A DNA stretch of 32,716 bases from Anaerolineae bacterium clx_CAG2 (GTDB lineage: Bacteria > Chloroflexota > Anaerolineae > JAAEKA01), in the NCBI GenBank assembly GCA_014155705.1, contig JAAEKA010000302.1, positions 1 through 32,716 on the forward strand. The letters are read 5' to 3'. The number at the start of each line of letters is the position of its first letter. Within the stretch, counting starts at the first letter, position 1. Position numbers and translations under genes: made by a program. Below, one piece after another: positions 21,856-29,706 of this stretch. Below the pieces are notes generated by a model, which saw only the letters and a program-made list of their open reading frames with translations, was not told the DNA's origin and searched no databases.

Positions 21856-23328
21856 CTATTTCCTTGTTTCCGCCTCCCGCCCCAATGTCTCGATCATGCT
21901 GTTGAAGATCGGGCCGTGGATGGGATAGAGGCTGTACCAATAGATCAGACCGAAGAGGCCCTTGGACGCGAAGAAGGCGGTTTGCACCAGCAAGGTCTGG
22001 CCGTCTTCTTGCGGCTTGGCCTCGAATGTCAGCCAGGCGCGGCCAGGCACCCGCATCTCAGCGCGCAGGCGCAGCAGCCGGTCCGGCTCGACCGCCTCGA
22101 CGCGCCAGAAGTCCAGCGCATCGCCCGCGCGCAGATCGACCGGATCGCGCCGGCCGCGGCGGAAGCCCACGCCGCCCACCATGCGGTCCATGATGCCCCG
22201 CGCCCGCCAGGCCCAGTTGAAGCTGGGATAGCCGCGGTCGCCGCCGATGCTGGTGAAGGCGCGGAAGACCGCAGCGGGCGGCGCATCGACCACCCGCAGC
22301 CGCTTTTCGATCATCAGGCCGTCCTGTACGGTGAACTTGACCGGCGCCACATCGCCCTGGGTGGTCGCCAGGGCGTCGCTCCAGGTGGTCTCCAGGTGGC
22401 CGGCGTCCAGCCGTTGCAGCGCCCGCTCCACGGCTGTCTTGTAGTCCAGCAGCTCGATGTCGGGAAACAGGCGCCGGGCCGTATCGTCGCGCACCACCAC
22501 CTCATTGCGCAGCCCCTCGATCAACGGGCGGGCGATCTCGGCCGGGATGGGCGTCACCCAGTGCACCCAGTACGATGAGAGCCGGGGCGTCAGCACGGGC
22601 ACAGGCACCAGCCAGCGGCGCAGCCCGCGCACCTCAGCGTAGCCCAGCATCATTGTTTCGTAGGTCAGCACGTCGGTGCCGCCGATCTCGACAATGCGTC
22701 CGGCGCTCTCGGGCACGTCCAGGGCCGCCGCGAGATAGTCCAGCACGTTACGGATGCCGATGGGCTGGACGCGGGTGTAGAGCCATTTAGGGCAGATCAT
22801 GGCCGGCAGCCGCTCAGTCAGGTTGCGGATCATCTCGAAGGAGGCGCTGCCGGAGCCGACAATGACGGCCGCGCGGAACTCGGTCACCGGCACGCCCGAC
22901 GCCCGCAGCGCCTCGCCCGTCTCCTGGCGCGAGCGCAGATGGCGGCTCAGGTCAGCCTCCGGATCGCCCAGGCCGCCCAGGTAGATGATGCGTTTGACCT
23001 GTGTGGCCGCGGCGATCTGGCCGAAATTGTGGGCCGCGCGCAGGTCGCGCTCGTGGAACTCGCCGTTGCCCTCGCCTACCTTCTGCATGCTGTGGATCAT
23101 GTAATAGGCCGCGCTGACGCCAGCCATGGCCGGCAAGAGGGTCTCCGGCCGGAACACATCGCCCGTGGCCACCTCCACCTGGTCGATCCAGGGACGGCCC
23201 TGCAGGCGTCCGGGGTCGCGCACCAGCACCCGCACGCGGTAGCCGGCCTCCAGCAGCCGCGGCACCAGCCGGCCGCCCACATAGCCAGTGGCGCCGGTTA
23301 CGAGGATCAAGTCAGTGGTCGTTTCCAT
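21856..23328 (-). CDS. SDR-family NAD(P)-binding protein with C-terminal DUF2867
   Basis: A 490-residue protein. Residues 1-~320 are an extended/atypical SDR domain: LVTGATGYVGGRLVPRLLEAG (8-28) is the dinucleotide-binding loop and AYYMIHSM near 74 replaces the usual catalytic tetrad region. Residues ~325-490 are DUF2867 (START-like fold), seen in FRAFTSIGGDRGYPSFNWAW and DALDFWRVEAVEPDRLLRL. This two-domain architecture is common in Actinobacteria and Chloroflexi but its reaction is unknown. The ATG overlaps the last 17 bp of the PIN toxin gene, so translation may be coupled. No good ribosome binding site. menA follows on the same strand. Confidence 0.9.
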   Translation of the reverse strand: METTTDLILVTGATGYVGGRLVPRLLEAGYRVRVLVRDPGRLQGRPWIDQVEVATGDVFRPETLLPAMAGVSAAYYMIHSMQKVGEGNGEFHERDLRAAHNFGQIAAATQVKRIIYLGGLGDPEADLSRHLRSRQETGEALRASGVPVTEFRAAVIVGSGSASFEMIRNLTERLPAMICPKWLYTRVQPIGIRNVLDYLAAALDVPESAGRIVEIGGTDVLTYETMMLGYAEVRGLRRWLVPVPVLTPRLSSYWVHWVTPIPAEIARPLIEGLRNEVVVRDDTARRLFPDIELLDYKTAVERALQRLDAGHLETTWSDALATTQGDVAPVKFTVQDGLMIEKRLRVVDAPPAAVFRAFTSIGGDRGYPSFNWAWRARGIMDRMVGGVGFRRGRRDPVDLRAGDALDFWRVEAVEPDRLLRLRAEMRVPGRAWLTFEAKPQEDGQTLLVQTAFFASKGLFGLIYWYSLYPIHGPIFNSMIETLGREAETRK

Positions 23329-23746
23329 TAGAGGTTGGTAACATCTTTAAGAGGGCAGCAGGGGAGAAAACGGGAAGAGAAGATGTGGCATAGTCACGTG
23401 GATCACACGTGACTATTGCGTCAAGTTGACTATGTGCAGCACTGGCATGTTGGACCGCATCTTCAAAGTCTTTCAGCGGAAGCGTCAACGCATCCTGTAG
23501 AACCTTCGTGTCAATCACAGCGATCTGGCATTCCGCAAGTAGTCCTGTGACGATCTGCCGTGCTTCCTCGGCGCCTTGCAGCTTGCGAGCGATGTAGAAA
23601 ACGTTGACCGGTGTGATAGCAGATACGTAAGTTACAACTTGACCTTGCCGATTGGCCTCCCACACGGCTGTGACAGCTTCGGCAAATGGCTCGCGGTCTA
23701 ACAGGAAATCGAGCACTACGTTGGTATCAAGCAAAACGCGCATCAT
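23312..23746 (-). CDS. PIN-domain toxin, VapC-like
   Basis: A 144-residue PIN-fold RNase. RVLLDTNVVLDFLLDREPF contains the first catalytic Asp (about residue 8), FEDAVQHASAAH near 94 the Glu-Asp pair and IVTCDPRDY near 110 the last acidic residue, so the active site looks intact. VapC-type toxins cut tRNA or rRNA until held by the antitoxin. The start overlaps the upstream antitoxin stop (ATGA), and the 3' end overlaps the SDR gene by 17 bp. ATG 23743 is an equally possible start. The region is AT-richer than its neighbours. Confidence 0.9.
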   Translation of the reverse strand: MMRVLLDTNVVLDFLLDREPFAEAVTAVWEANRQGQVVTYVSAITPVNVFYIARKLQGAEEARQIVTGLLAECQIAVIDTKVLQDALTLPLKDFEDAVQHASAAHSQLDAIVTCDPRDYATSSLPVFSPAALLKMLPTSNGNDH

Positions 23747-23976
23747 TGATATTTCTCGATCAAGTAGTCAGCATAGGCATCTTCGATCTCTTGATCCGAA
23801 GGAGAAGCGCCTGCTGGCTTCAGCATACCCCGCCAGAGCTTGGGCGTGCTGTCTTGTCGCGGCCTACCTGTCTCTATCAACTCCATTCGCAAGGACCGGG
23901 TTAGTTCCTCCAAGAGCAGCAATCGCTCGTTGATCGGTAACTGTTTGAACTCTGCTGCAATTTCTCGAAAAGTCAT
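23743..23976 (-). CDS. type II antitoxin partner of the PIN toxin
   Basis: A 77-residue acidic, helical protein (MTFREIAAEFKQLPINERLLLLEEL at the N-terminus) placed immediately before the PIN gene with a 4-bp overlap. Its length and the charged C-terminal tail (EIEDAYADYLIEKYQ) fit a VapB-like antitoxin that wraps the toxin, though I cannot assign a DNA-binding family. GGAGG (23983-23987 on the minus strand) is 6 bp from the ATG at 23976, which is therefore preferred to the GTG at 23979. Confidence 0.8.
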   Translation of the reverse strand: MTFREIAAEFKQLPINERLLLLEELTRSLRMELIETGRPRQDSTPKLWRGMLKPAGASPSDQEIEDAYADYLIEKYQ

Positions 23977-24024
23977 CACAAACCTCCGATCTTTCAGTGT
24001 CTCGCTATCGATCTGCTGTGGTCA

Positions 24025-24053
24025 ATTGTAACACGTCAAAGACCAACAGACAA
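24025..24053 (-). promoter_or_regulatory. promoter of the toxin-antitoxin operon
   Basis: On the minus strand TTGTCT (24053-24048), 17-bp spacer, TACAAT (24030-24025). It lies about 50 bp before the antitoxin start, where autorepression would be expected. The rest of 24054-24190 holds nothing recognisable. Confidence 0.6.
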
Positions 24054-24190
24054 AGCCCGCGACAGCCACTTGATCACCGCAACCGCTAATCAACGGTACG
24101 CACAGATCGTCATTCATTGCCGCCAACCTGAAGCAGACCCTTTCGAGGAAGCTCAATGTGATGGAACACGAGCATCCGCAACTGGGAATG

Positions 24191-25309
24191 TCAGGACTTC
24201 GGCTCCAGCCGCAATGATTGTACCGCCACCCCGCTCCCGGCATCGAAAAAATGCAGCCGCTCTGGCGGGAAGTGCAGCCACACCGTCTCGTCGGGCGCGG
24301 GGCGCAGCTCGGGCGGGGTGATGGCGCGCAGCAGGCTGCCGGCCGGCAGGAAGTCCACAGCCAGCAGCAGCAGCGCCTCCTTGCCCAGCGGCTCGCGCAC
24401 CACAGCTCGCGCAGGCAGGCTGTCCGGCCTGGACTCCTGGCTCACCACCACATCCTCGGGCCGGATGCCCAGCAACAGCGGCCGGCCGCCCTGGTCCATA
24501 GCCGCTTGGCGTAGCTCGCCTGACAGCGGAATGCGCGCCGCGCCGGCCATGAAGGCTGCGCTTTCACCTTCCAAACGCCCATCGATCAGGTTGATCATGG
24601 GGCTGCCGATGAAGCCGGCCACGAAGGCGCTGGCCGGGCGGCGGTAGATATGCTCCGGGTCGCCGGCCTGCTCGATCTTGCCGTCGCGCAGCACCAGCAG
24701 CGTGTCGGCCATGGTCATGGCCTCAGCCTGGTCGTGGGTGACGTAGATGGTGGTGACGCCCAGCTCGCGCTGCAAGCGCTTGATCTCGCCGCGCATCTCA
24801 ACGCGCAACTGGGCGTCCAGGTTGGAGAGCGGCTCGTCCATCAGGTAGACTTCGGGCTGGCGCACCATGGCCCGGCCCAGGGCGACGCGCTGCATCTGGC
24901 CGCCGGACAGCTCCCTCGGTTTGCGCTGCAAGAGGTGATCGATGCCCAGCGACTGGGCCGTGCGCTCCACCTGCTGGCGAATCTCGTCCTTCTTCAGCTT
25001 GCGGGCCTGCAAGGGGAAGGCCATGTTGGCGAAGACGGTCATGTGCGGATAGAGTGCATAGCTCTGGAAGACCATGGCCGCGTTGCGCTCCCAGGGCGGT
25101 ACGGTCGTCACCGCCTTGCCGTCGAACAGCACCTGGCCGTCGCTGGCCTCCTCCAGACCGGCAATCATGCGCAGCAGCGTGGTCTTGCCGCAGCCCGACG
25201 GCCCCACCAACACCGTCAGCCGGCCGTCGTCGAAGCGCCAACTCAGGTTGTCCACAGCCGTGACTGTGCCAAAGCGCTTGCTGATGCCCTCAACTGCTAC
25301 TTCAGCCAT
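24191..25309 (-). CDS. carbohydrate ABC transporter ATP-binding protein, MalK/UgpC type
   Basis: A 372-residue ATPase. Walker A GPSGCGKTT near residue 36, signature LSGGQMQR near 134, Walker B VYLMDEP near 154 and the switch His in YVTHDQAEAMTMAD near 188 are all intact. A TOBE-type domain fills ~240-372 with LLGIRPEDV near 278, as in MalK/UgpC proteins that energise sugar or glycerol-phosphate import. One base separates its ATG from the stop of the permease gene, so it is the last gene of the importer operon. It may also serve other importers, as shared MalK-like ATPases do. Confidence 0.93.
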   Translation of the reverse strand: MAEVAVEGISKRFGTVTAVDNLSWRFDDGRLTVLVGPSGCGKTTLLRMIAGLEEASDGQVLFDGKAVTTVPPWERNAAMVFQSYALYPHMTVFANMAFPLQARKLKKDEIRQQVERTAQSLGIDHLLQRKPRELSGGQMQRVALGRAMVRQPEVYLMDEPLSNLDAQLRVEMRGEIKRLQRELGVTTIYVTHDQAEAMTMADTLLVLRDGKIEQAGDPEHIYRRPASAFVAGFIGSPMINLIDGRLEGESAAFMAGAARIPLSGELRQAAMDQGGRPLLLGIRPEDVVVSQESRPDSLPARAVVREPLGKEALLLLAVDFLPAGSLLRAITPPELRPAPDETVWLHFPPERLHFFDAGSGVAVQSLRLEPKS

Positions 25310-25310
25310 G

Positions 25311-26144
25311 CTAATACCTCACCGAGCCAGCCGTCAGCCCCTGGATCACGGCGCGCTGGAAGAGCAAGACCAGCAGTATCACCGGCACCAGGGAGAGCAT
25401 GATGCCGGCCGAGACCCAGGCCCACTGAAGCTGAAAAGCCTGGCTGAAGCCCAAAATGGCCACCGGCGCTGTCTGCGCTTCGGGCAGGCCGAGGCTGATC
25501 GTCAGCGCCAGCATGAACTCGCCCCAGGATCCCAGGAAGACCAGCACACCGGCAGAGAAGAGACCGGGGGCGGCCAGCGGCAGCATCACCCGCCAGAAGA
25601 CCTGAAAGGGAGGCCAACCGTCCATCTTGGCGGCGTCTTCCAGCTCGAAGGGCAGATTGGCGAAGTAGGCGGCGAGCAGCCAGGTGCTGAGGGGAATGCT
25701 GTAGGCGATGTTGGGTAGGATCAGGCCGGGCAGGCTGGAAAGCAGGCCCAGCGAGCGAATGAGCACGAAGGTGGGGGCGATGACCACGATGGCCGGCGCC
25801 ATGCCCGCCATCTGGATCAGCGCCAGCGACTGCACCTTGTAGCGAAAACGCAGACGGGCGATGGCGTAGGCGGCCAGCGCAGCCAGAAAGAGCGCTCCCA
25901 CCGTCACCGCCGACGAGACGAGGAGGCTGTTGCGAATCGCATTCTGCACCTCGAACCCAGGCCCCAGTACCGTCTGGTAGCTTTCCCATGAGATCTCCGC
26001 CGGCCAGACCCGCAGCGGCAGGCGGAACTCCGTCCCCGGCCGCTTCAGCGACGTCACCAACACCCAATAGAGCAGCAGCAGGCTGAACAGGGCAACGGCG
26101 GCCGTGATGGCCAGGGAGGCGAGGGTGTGCAGAGGGCGTCGCAT
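25311..26144 (-). CDS. carbohydrate ABC transporter permease, MalG type
   Basis: A 277-residue inner-membrane permease with six membrane segments. The EAA loop that docks the ATPase reads EDAAKMDGWPPFQVFWRVMLPLAAPG near residues 168-193, and the C-terminus RAVIQGLTAGSVRY is the usual MalG-like ending (GLTAGAVK). It lies 89 bp after the MalF-type permease stop, the gap being repeats. The substrate is not specified by the sequence; the set resembles family 1 sugar importers. Confidence 0.92.
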   Translation of the reverse strand: MRRPLHTLASLAITAAVALFSLLLLYWVLVTSLKRPGTEFRLPLRVWPAEISWESYQTVLGPGFEVQNAIRNSLLVSSAVTVGALFLAALAAYAIARLRFRYKVQSLALIQMAGMAPAIVVIAPTFVLIRSLGLLSSLPGLILPNIAYSIPLSTWLLAAYFANLPFELEDAAKMDGWPPFQVFWRVMLPLAAPGLFSAGVLVFLGSWGEFMLALTISLGLPEAQTAPVAILGFSQAFQLQWAWVSAGIMLSLVPVILLVLLFQRAVIQGLTAGSVRY

Positions 26145-26233
26145 GGCTGATAGGCGTAAGGAAGGGAAAGGAGGGAAATCAGGGAAACCTGGCGCTTCTT
26201 ACGGTTCACCGATCACCGTTTACCGATCACCGG
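26145..26233. repeat. short-word intergenic repeat (GGAAAGG and ATCACCG words)
   Basis: AAGGGAAAGGAGGGAAATCAGG words on one side and ACGGTTCACCGATCACC/ TTTACCGATCACCGG words on the other fill the gap between the two permease genes. Confidence 0.65.
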
Positions 26234-27121
26234 TCACCGAAACCGCAGGTGCGGTGTGATGCGGCGGATGTAGAGCAGGCTGAGGGCCATGACCAACAGG
26301 AAGGTGATGATAGCGTAGGCTGAGCCGCGGCCGAACTGGACGAAGGTGAAGTAGAACTTGTAGGCGAAGGAGCTGAGGGTGTCGGTGGTGGCGCCCGGCC
26401 CGCCACCTGTCAGCCCATAGACGATGTCGAAGACCCGCAACGCGTCCAGGGTGCGGAAGAGCAGCACCACCAGGATGGTGGGCAGAATCAGCGGCAGGGT
26501 AATGCGCCGCAGCCGCATCCAGGCGCGCGCGCCGTCCATCTTGGCCGCGTCGTGCAGGTGCTGCGGCACCATGGCCAGCCCACCCATCAGGAAAATGGCC
26601 GTGATCGCGGCGCCCTTCCAGACGTAGGCTATGATGACGCTGAAAACTGCCAGGGTGGGGTCGGCCAGGAACAGCGGCGGCTTTTCAGCCAGCCCCAGCC
26701 CCACGGCCAGCGCGCCGATCAAGCCCACGTCCGTGTTGAACAGCCAGCGCCAGATCGATGCCTGGATGATGGCCGGAATCGCCCACGGCAGTACGATGAT
26801 CGTCCGCAGGATGCCGCGCAGCGGTCGTATCACCCAGAAGCTGGCCAGCGCCATACTCAATCCCAGCACGAACTCCAGCGTCACGGCGGCCACGGCAAAG
26901 AGGACCGTGAAGCGCATGGAACCCCAGAACTCGCGGCTGGCCAACACCGCGCGGTAGTTGGCCAGCCCGACGAACGGCGCCTCCCGCCAGCGGGTGCTGT
27001 ACTCCAGGTCAAACAGGCTGTAGATGGCCGTTTGGACGATGGGGTAGAACAGGAACACCGCCAGCGCCAGGAAGGCGGGGGCGAGGAAGAGCAGGGCGAT
27101 GGTCGACTCGCGTTGGCGCAT
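26234..27121 (-). CDS. carbohydrate ABC transporter permease, MalF type
   Basis: A 295-residue permease with six membrane segments. TIALLFLAPAFLALAVFLFYPIVQTA opens the protein, and the EAA loop reads HDAAKMDGARAWMRLRRITLPLILP near residues 192-216. The ATG at 27121 lies 5 bp after the binding-protein stop; a GTG at 27157 in frame would overlap that gene by 31 bp and is less likely. No strong ribosome binding site is seen, so translation may be coupled to the binding protein. Confidence 0.92.
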   Translation of the reverse strand: MRQRESTIALLFLAPAFLALAVFLFYPIVQTAIYSLFDLEYSTRWREAPFVGLANYRAVLASREFWGSMRFTVLFAVAAVTLEFVLGLSMALASFWVIRPLRGILRTIIVLPWAIPAIIQASIWRWLFNTDVGLIGALAVGLGLAEKPPLFLADPTLAVFSVIIAYVWKGAAITAIFLMGGLAMVPQHLHDAAKMDGARAWMRLRRITLPLILPTILVVLLFRTLDALRVFDIVYGLTGGGPGATTDTLSSFAYKFYFTFVQFGRGSAYAIITFLLVMALSLLYIRRITPHLRFR

Positions 27122-27126
27122 AGGCG

Positions 27127-28446
27127 CTACTGGCCTAACGCGTCGATCCGGCCGCACGCGTCGTTCAGCGCCTGCTCAGCCGGCTTGATACCGGTGATTG
27201 CCGAATGGATTTCGTCCTGCAGGATGCTGGAGAGCTCTGTGTAGCGCACGCTGGGGGGACGTGGGACGGCGCTGGAGAGCAGCGGCCCAATGGTGTCGGC
27301 GTTGGGATTGGCGGCGATGACCTCCGGATCGTCGTACAGTCCTTTGTAGTATTGCACCGGTCCCCAGGCGATGGCGAAGCCCTTCTGCGCCGGTAGGCCG
27401 GCGATCACTTCCATTACCTGTAAAGCCTCGACACTGTTGTCGCTGTAGGGGTTGACGGCAAAGGCGAAGCCGCCGGCCACGCCAGCGGTTTGGCCGCCGG
27501 GCTGAGCCGGATTGGGCATCACTGCCCAGTTGCCGGCCACGGCCGAGCGCTCCGGATCGTCCAGCCAGACCACGATGTCGTGGTTGTGGCGCAGGAAGAC
27601 AGCCTTGCCTTCAGCGAAGCGGGTGCGCGCCTCTTCGGCTTTCCAGGCCGGTACCTCGCGCGGCGAGACGCCGCTCTCGATGAGATTGACCAGGAAGCTC
27701 AGCGCCTCGACTCCCTCAGGCGAGTTCATGGCGCACTGGCCCGCGTCGTCGAAGTAGCGGCCGCCGAAGCCCAGCAGAAACTCCGACCAGGTCATCACCA
27801 GTCCCTCGTCCTTGATCCCCGCCCAGACGAAGCCCGACAGCTCAGGATCTTCTGCGGTGATAGCCTGGGCAATCTGTACCAGCTCGTCGTAGGTCTGCGG
27901 CGGAGCAAAACCGGCCGCCTCCAACAGGTCAGTGCGGTAGAAGGTGCCGGAGACGCTGCTCCAGAAAGGCACGCCCAGCCGCTGGCCTTCGTAGGAGAAG
28001 ACGTCCAATCCGTTGGCGATGTAGTTCTCATCCAACTGAGACGCCAGGTCGTCCAGCGGCACAGCCCAGCCGGCCCGGCCGAATTCCTGCACCCAAGGCA
28101 TATCCATGCCGTAGATGTCCACCGTCGGGTCTTCGGAGGCGATCCAGACCGCCAGCGCCTCGCGCATGCCGTTGATGGTGTCGGGCATCAGGTTCAGACG
28201 CACGTCGATGTTGGGGTATTGCTTGGCCACCTCGTCGCGGATCACGTCGATGGGCGCGGGCCCAGGGCCGAAGGAGGTCTGCAGGAAGCGGTTATAGGCC
28301 AGGGTGATGACCACCGGCTCGGCGGTCGGGGCCTCGTCAGACGCGGGGCCGCTCTGCGGCGGCGACAGCACCGGCTGGCAGGCCGATAATACCAACGCGG
28401 TGATCACGACCAGCGCTACCAGCGCCCATTTTGTCTTCGAAATCAT
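27127..28446 (-). CDS. extracellular sugar-binding lipoprotein of the ABC importer
   Basis: A 439-residue family 1 solute-binding protein. The signal peptide MISKTKWALVALVVITALVL ends in the lipobox LSAC with Cys23 as the lipid-attachment site, followed by a Pro/Ser/Glu linker. PTVDIYGMDMPWVQEFGRAGWAVPL and the later TRFAEGKAVFLRHNHD blocks are those of trehalose/maltose-type binding proteins. AAGGAG at 28455-28460 on the minus strand is 7 nt from the ATG, which fixes the start. The same frame runs on without a stop into the flippase-like gene upstream. It should capture the sugar outside the membrane and deliver it to the two permeases. Confidence 0.93.
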   Translation of the reverse strand: MISKTKWALVALVVITALVLSACQPVLSPPQSGPASDEAPTAEPVVITLAYNRFLQTSFGPGPAPIDVIRDEVAKQYPNIDVRLNLMPDTINGMREALAVWIASEDPTVDIYGMDMPWVQEFGRAGWAVPLDDLASQLDENYIANGLDVFSYEGQRLGVPFWSSVSGTFYRTDLLEAAGFAPPQTYDELVQIAQAITAEDPELSGFVWAGIKDEGLVMTWSEFLLGFGGRYFDDAGQCAMNSPEGVEALSFLVNLIESGVSPREVPAWKAEEARTRFAEGKAVFLRHNHDIVVWLDDPERSAVAGNWAVMPNPAQPGGQTAGVAGGFAFAVNPYSDNSVEALQVMEVIAGLPAQKGFAIAWGPVQYYKGLYDDPEVIAANPNADTIGPLLSSAVPRPPSVRYTELSSILQDEIHSAITGIKPAEQALNDACGRIDALGQ

Positions 28447-29610
28447 CAGGTGTCTCCTTATCCAGAATAAGAAAGTAGAGAAGTTGCGGCGGAGTCGGAG
28501 GCGGATCAGCGTCAGATTGCTTCCGCCTGCGGTTGCAGTAGATGCTGCAACTGTAGCATAAGTCGGCAGGCTGGGCAAGCCGTGGGTGGGTTTTGCCAGG
28601 CGCAGACCCCACCACACACCCAGCGCGGCCAGCGCCGTGTCGCGCAGGCGAATCAGCAGGCTGAGGCTGAGGCCGGCCGCCGGGTTGACCCCCATTGCCC
28701 CCAGCACCAGCACCTGGCTGGCCTCGAGCGCGCCCAACCCGGCCGGCAGCGCGGCCAGAAAAGCGATGCGTGCGGCAGTCAGGGCGATGATGGCTTGTAC
28801 CGGCGACAGGGGAATGCCCAACGCCCAGAGCGCCAGCCAGTATTCGGCAATCATGCCCAGCCAGCTCAACAGCGTGACGCCCATGGCCGTAGCCAGCGCG
28901 GCCGGATGGTGACGACAGAAGCTTTGCACCTGGCGTTCGCTGGCCGCCACCCCGCCCAGCAACCGCTCGATGCGATCTGGCTCGGCCGCCGTGCTGATTA
29001 TCCCTGCTCGTCGCCGGCGCCACGTCTGCGCCGGCCAGACCACGGCGTGCGCCAATCGGGTCATTGGTCTGCCGCCGGCCCAGATGGCCAGCAGGAAGAG
29101 GGGCGGCAAGGCAAACAGGATCAACGCGGCGACCACAGCCACCTGTTCGGCGTCGTTGGGTAGCAGTCTCTTCTGTACGATGAGCGCCACGCCGCCTGCC
29201 AGGAAGGCGAAGTTGACCAGCAACTCCAGTGTTTTGTCCAGGGTGACTGCGGCCACGGCTGTGCTGCGCGGCACGCCGTCGCGTTTTTCCGGCAGGTAGA
29301 CCTGCACCGGCTCACCGCCGAACTGCGGGCCGGGCGTGAAGTAGGTGACGCCGAACGCAGCCAGACGGTAGCCCACCAGCCTCAGGTAGGGGATGCGATG
29401 GTCCTGGCTGCGCAGGATAATCCACCAACGGCCGCTGAAGCTCAGCAGCACCAGGACGTTGAGCAGCGCTAGCCCCAGCAGCTCGGCCAGGCTGAGCTGG
29501 CGGAAGATCGCCCACGCCTCGTCCAGCGGCGCCGCGCGCAGCACCCACGCCAACAACAGCGGCGCAATTATCCAGGGCAGCAGCGGCAGCAGACGACGTT
29601 TGTTCGGCAT
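28447..29610 (-). CDS. UPF0104/AglD-type flippase-like membrane protein, no stop before the next gene
   Basis: About 350-388 residues with eight or so membrane segments, of the lysylphosphatidylglycerol-synthase transmembrane (UPF0104) family. FTPGPQFGGEPVQVYLPEKRDGV near residues 90-112 is the family block (usual form TPGRxGE), LDKTLELL follows, and LPAGLGALEASQVLVLGAMG near 300 is the second block. The ATG at 29610 fits the family start. No in-frame stop occurs before the binding-protein ATG at 28446, so the given end is the last codon before that gene; the natural C-terminus is uncertain and automated annotation could report one ~827-residue fusion. It follows the CDP-alcohol phosphatidyltransferase gene by 68 bp, hinting at lipid or glycolipid handling. 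Confidence 0.75.
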
Positions 29611-29672
29611 GAGGGTTGGAGAGGGCCATGGATGACACAGATCGGATTTCTGATCCTCCGATCCCACCCGGA

Positions 29673-29706
29673 AGACCTTCAAGGTTTCAAAAAACCTTGA
29701 AGGTCT
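29673..29706. repeat. palindrome with 15-bp arms at the 3' end of a gene
   Basis: AGACCTTCAAGGTTT (29673-29687) and its exact reverse complement (29692-29706) surround a 4-base loop. The CDP-alcohol gene (minus) ends inside it: the palindrome supplies the last residues (DLQGFLKP) and its TGA stop. A second hairpin, GATCGGA/TCCGATC, lies at 29640-29663. Confidence 0.9.

Noticed and set aside
23312-23976. Anti-phage defence island
   Set aside because: Only a lone toxin-antitoxin pair is present with housekeeping genes on both sides; no other defence gene is seen.
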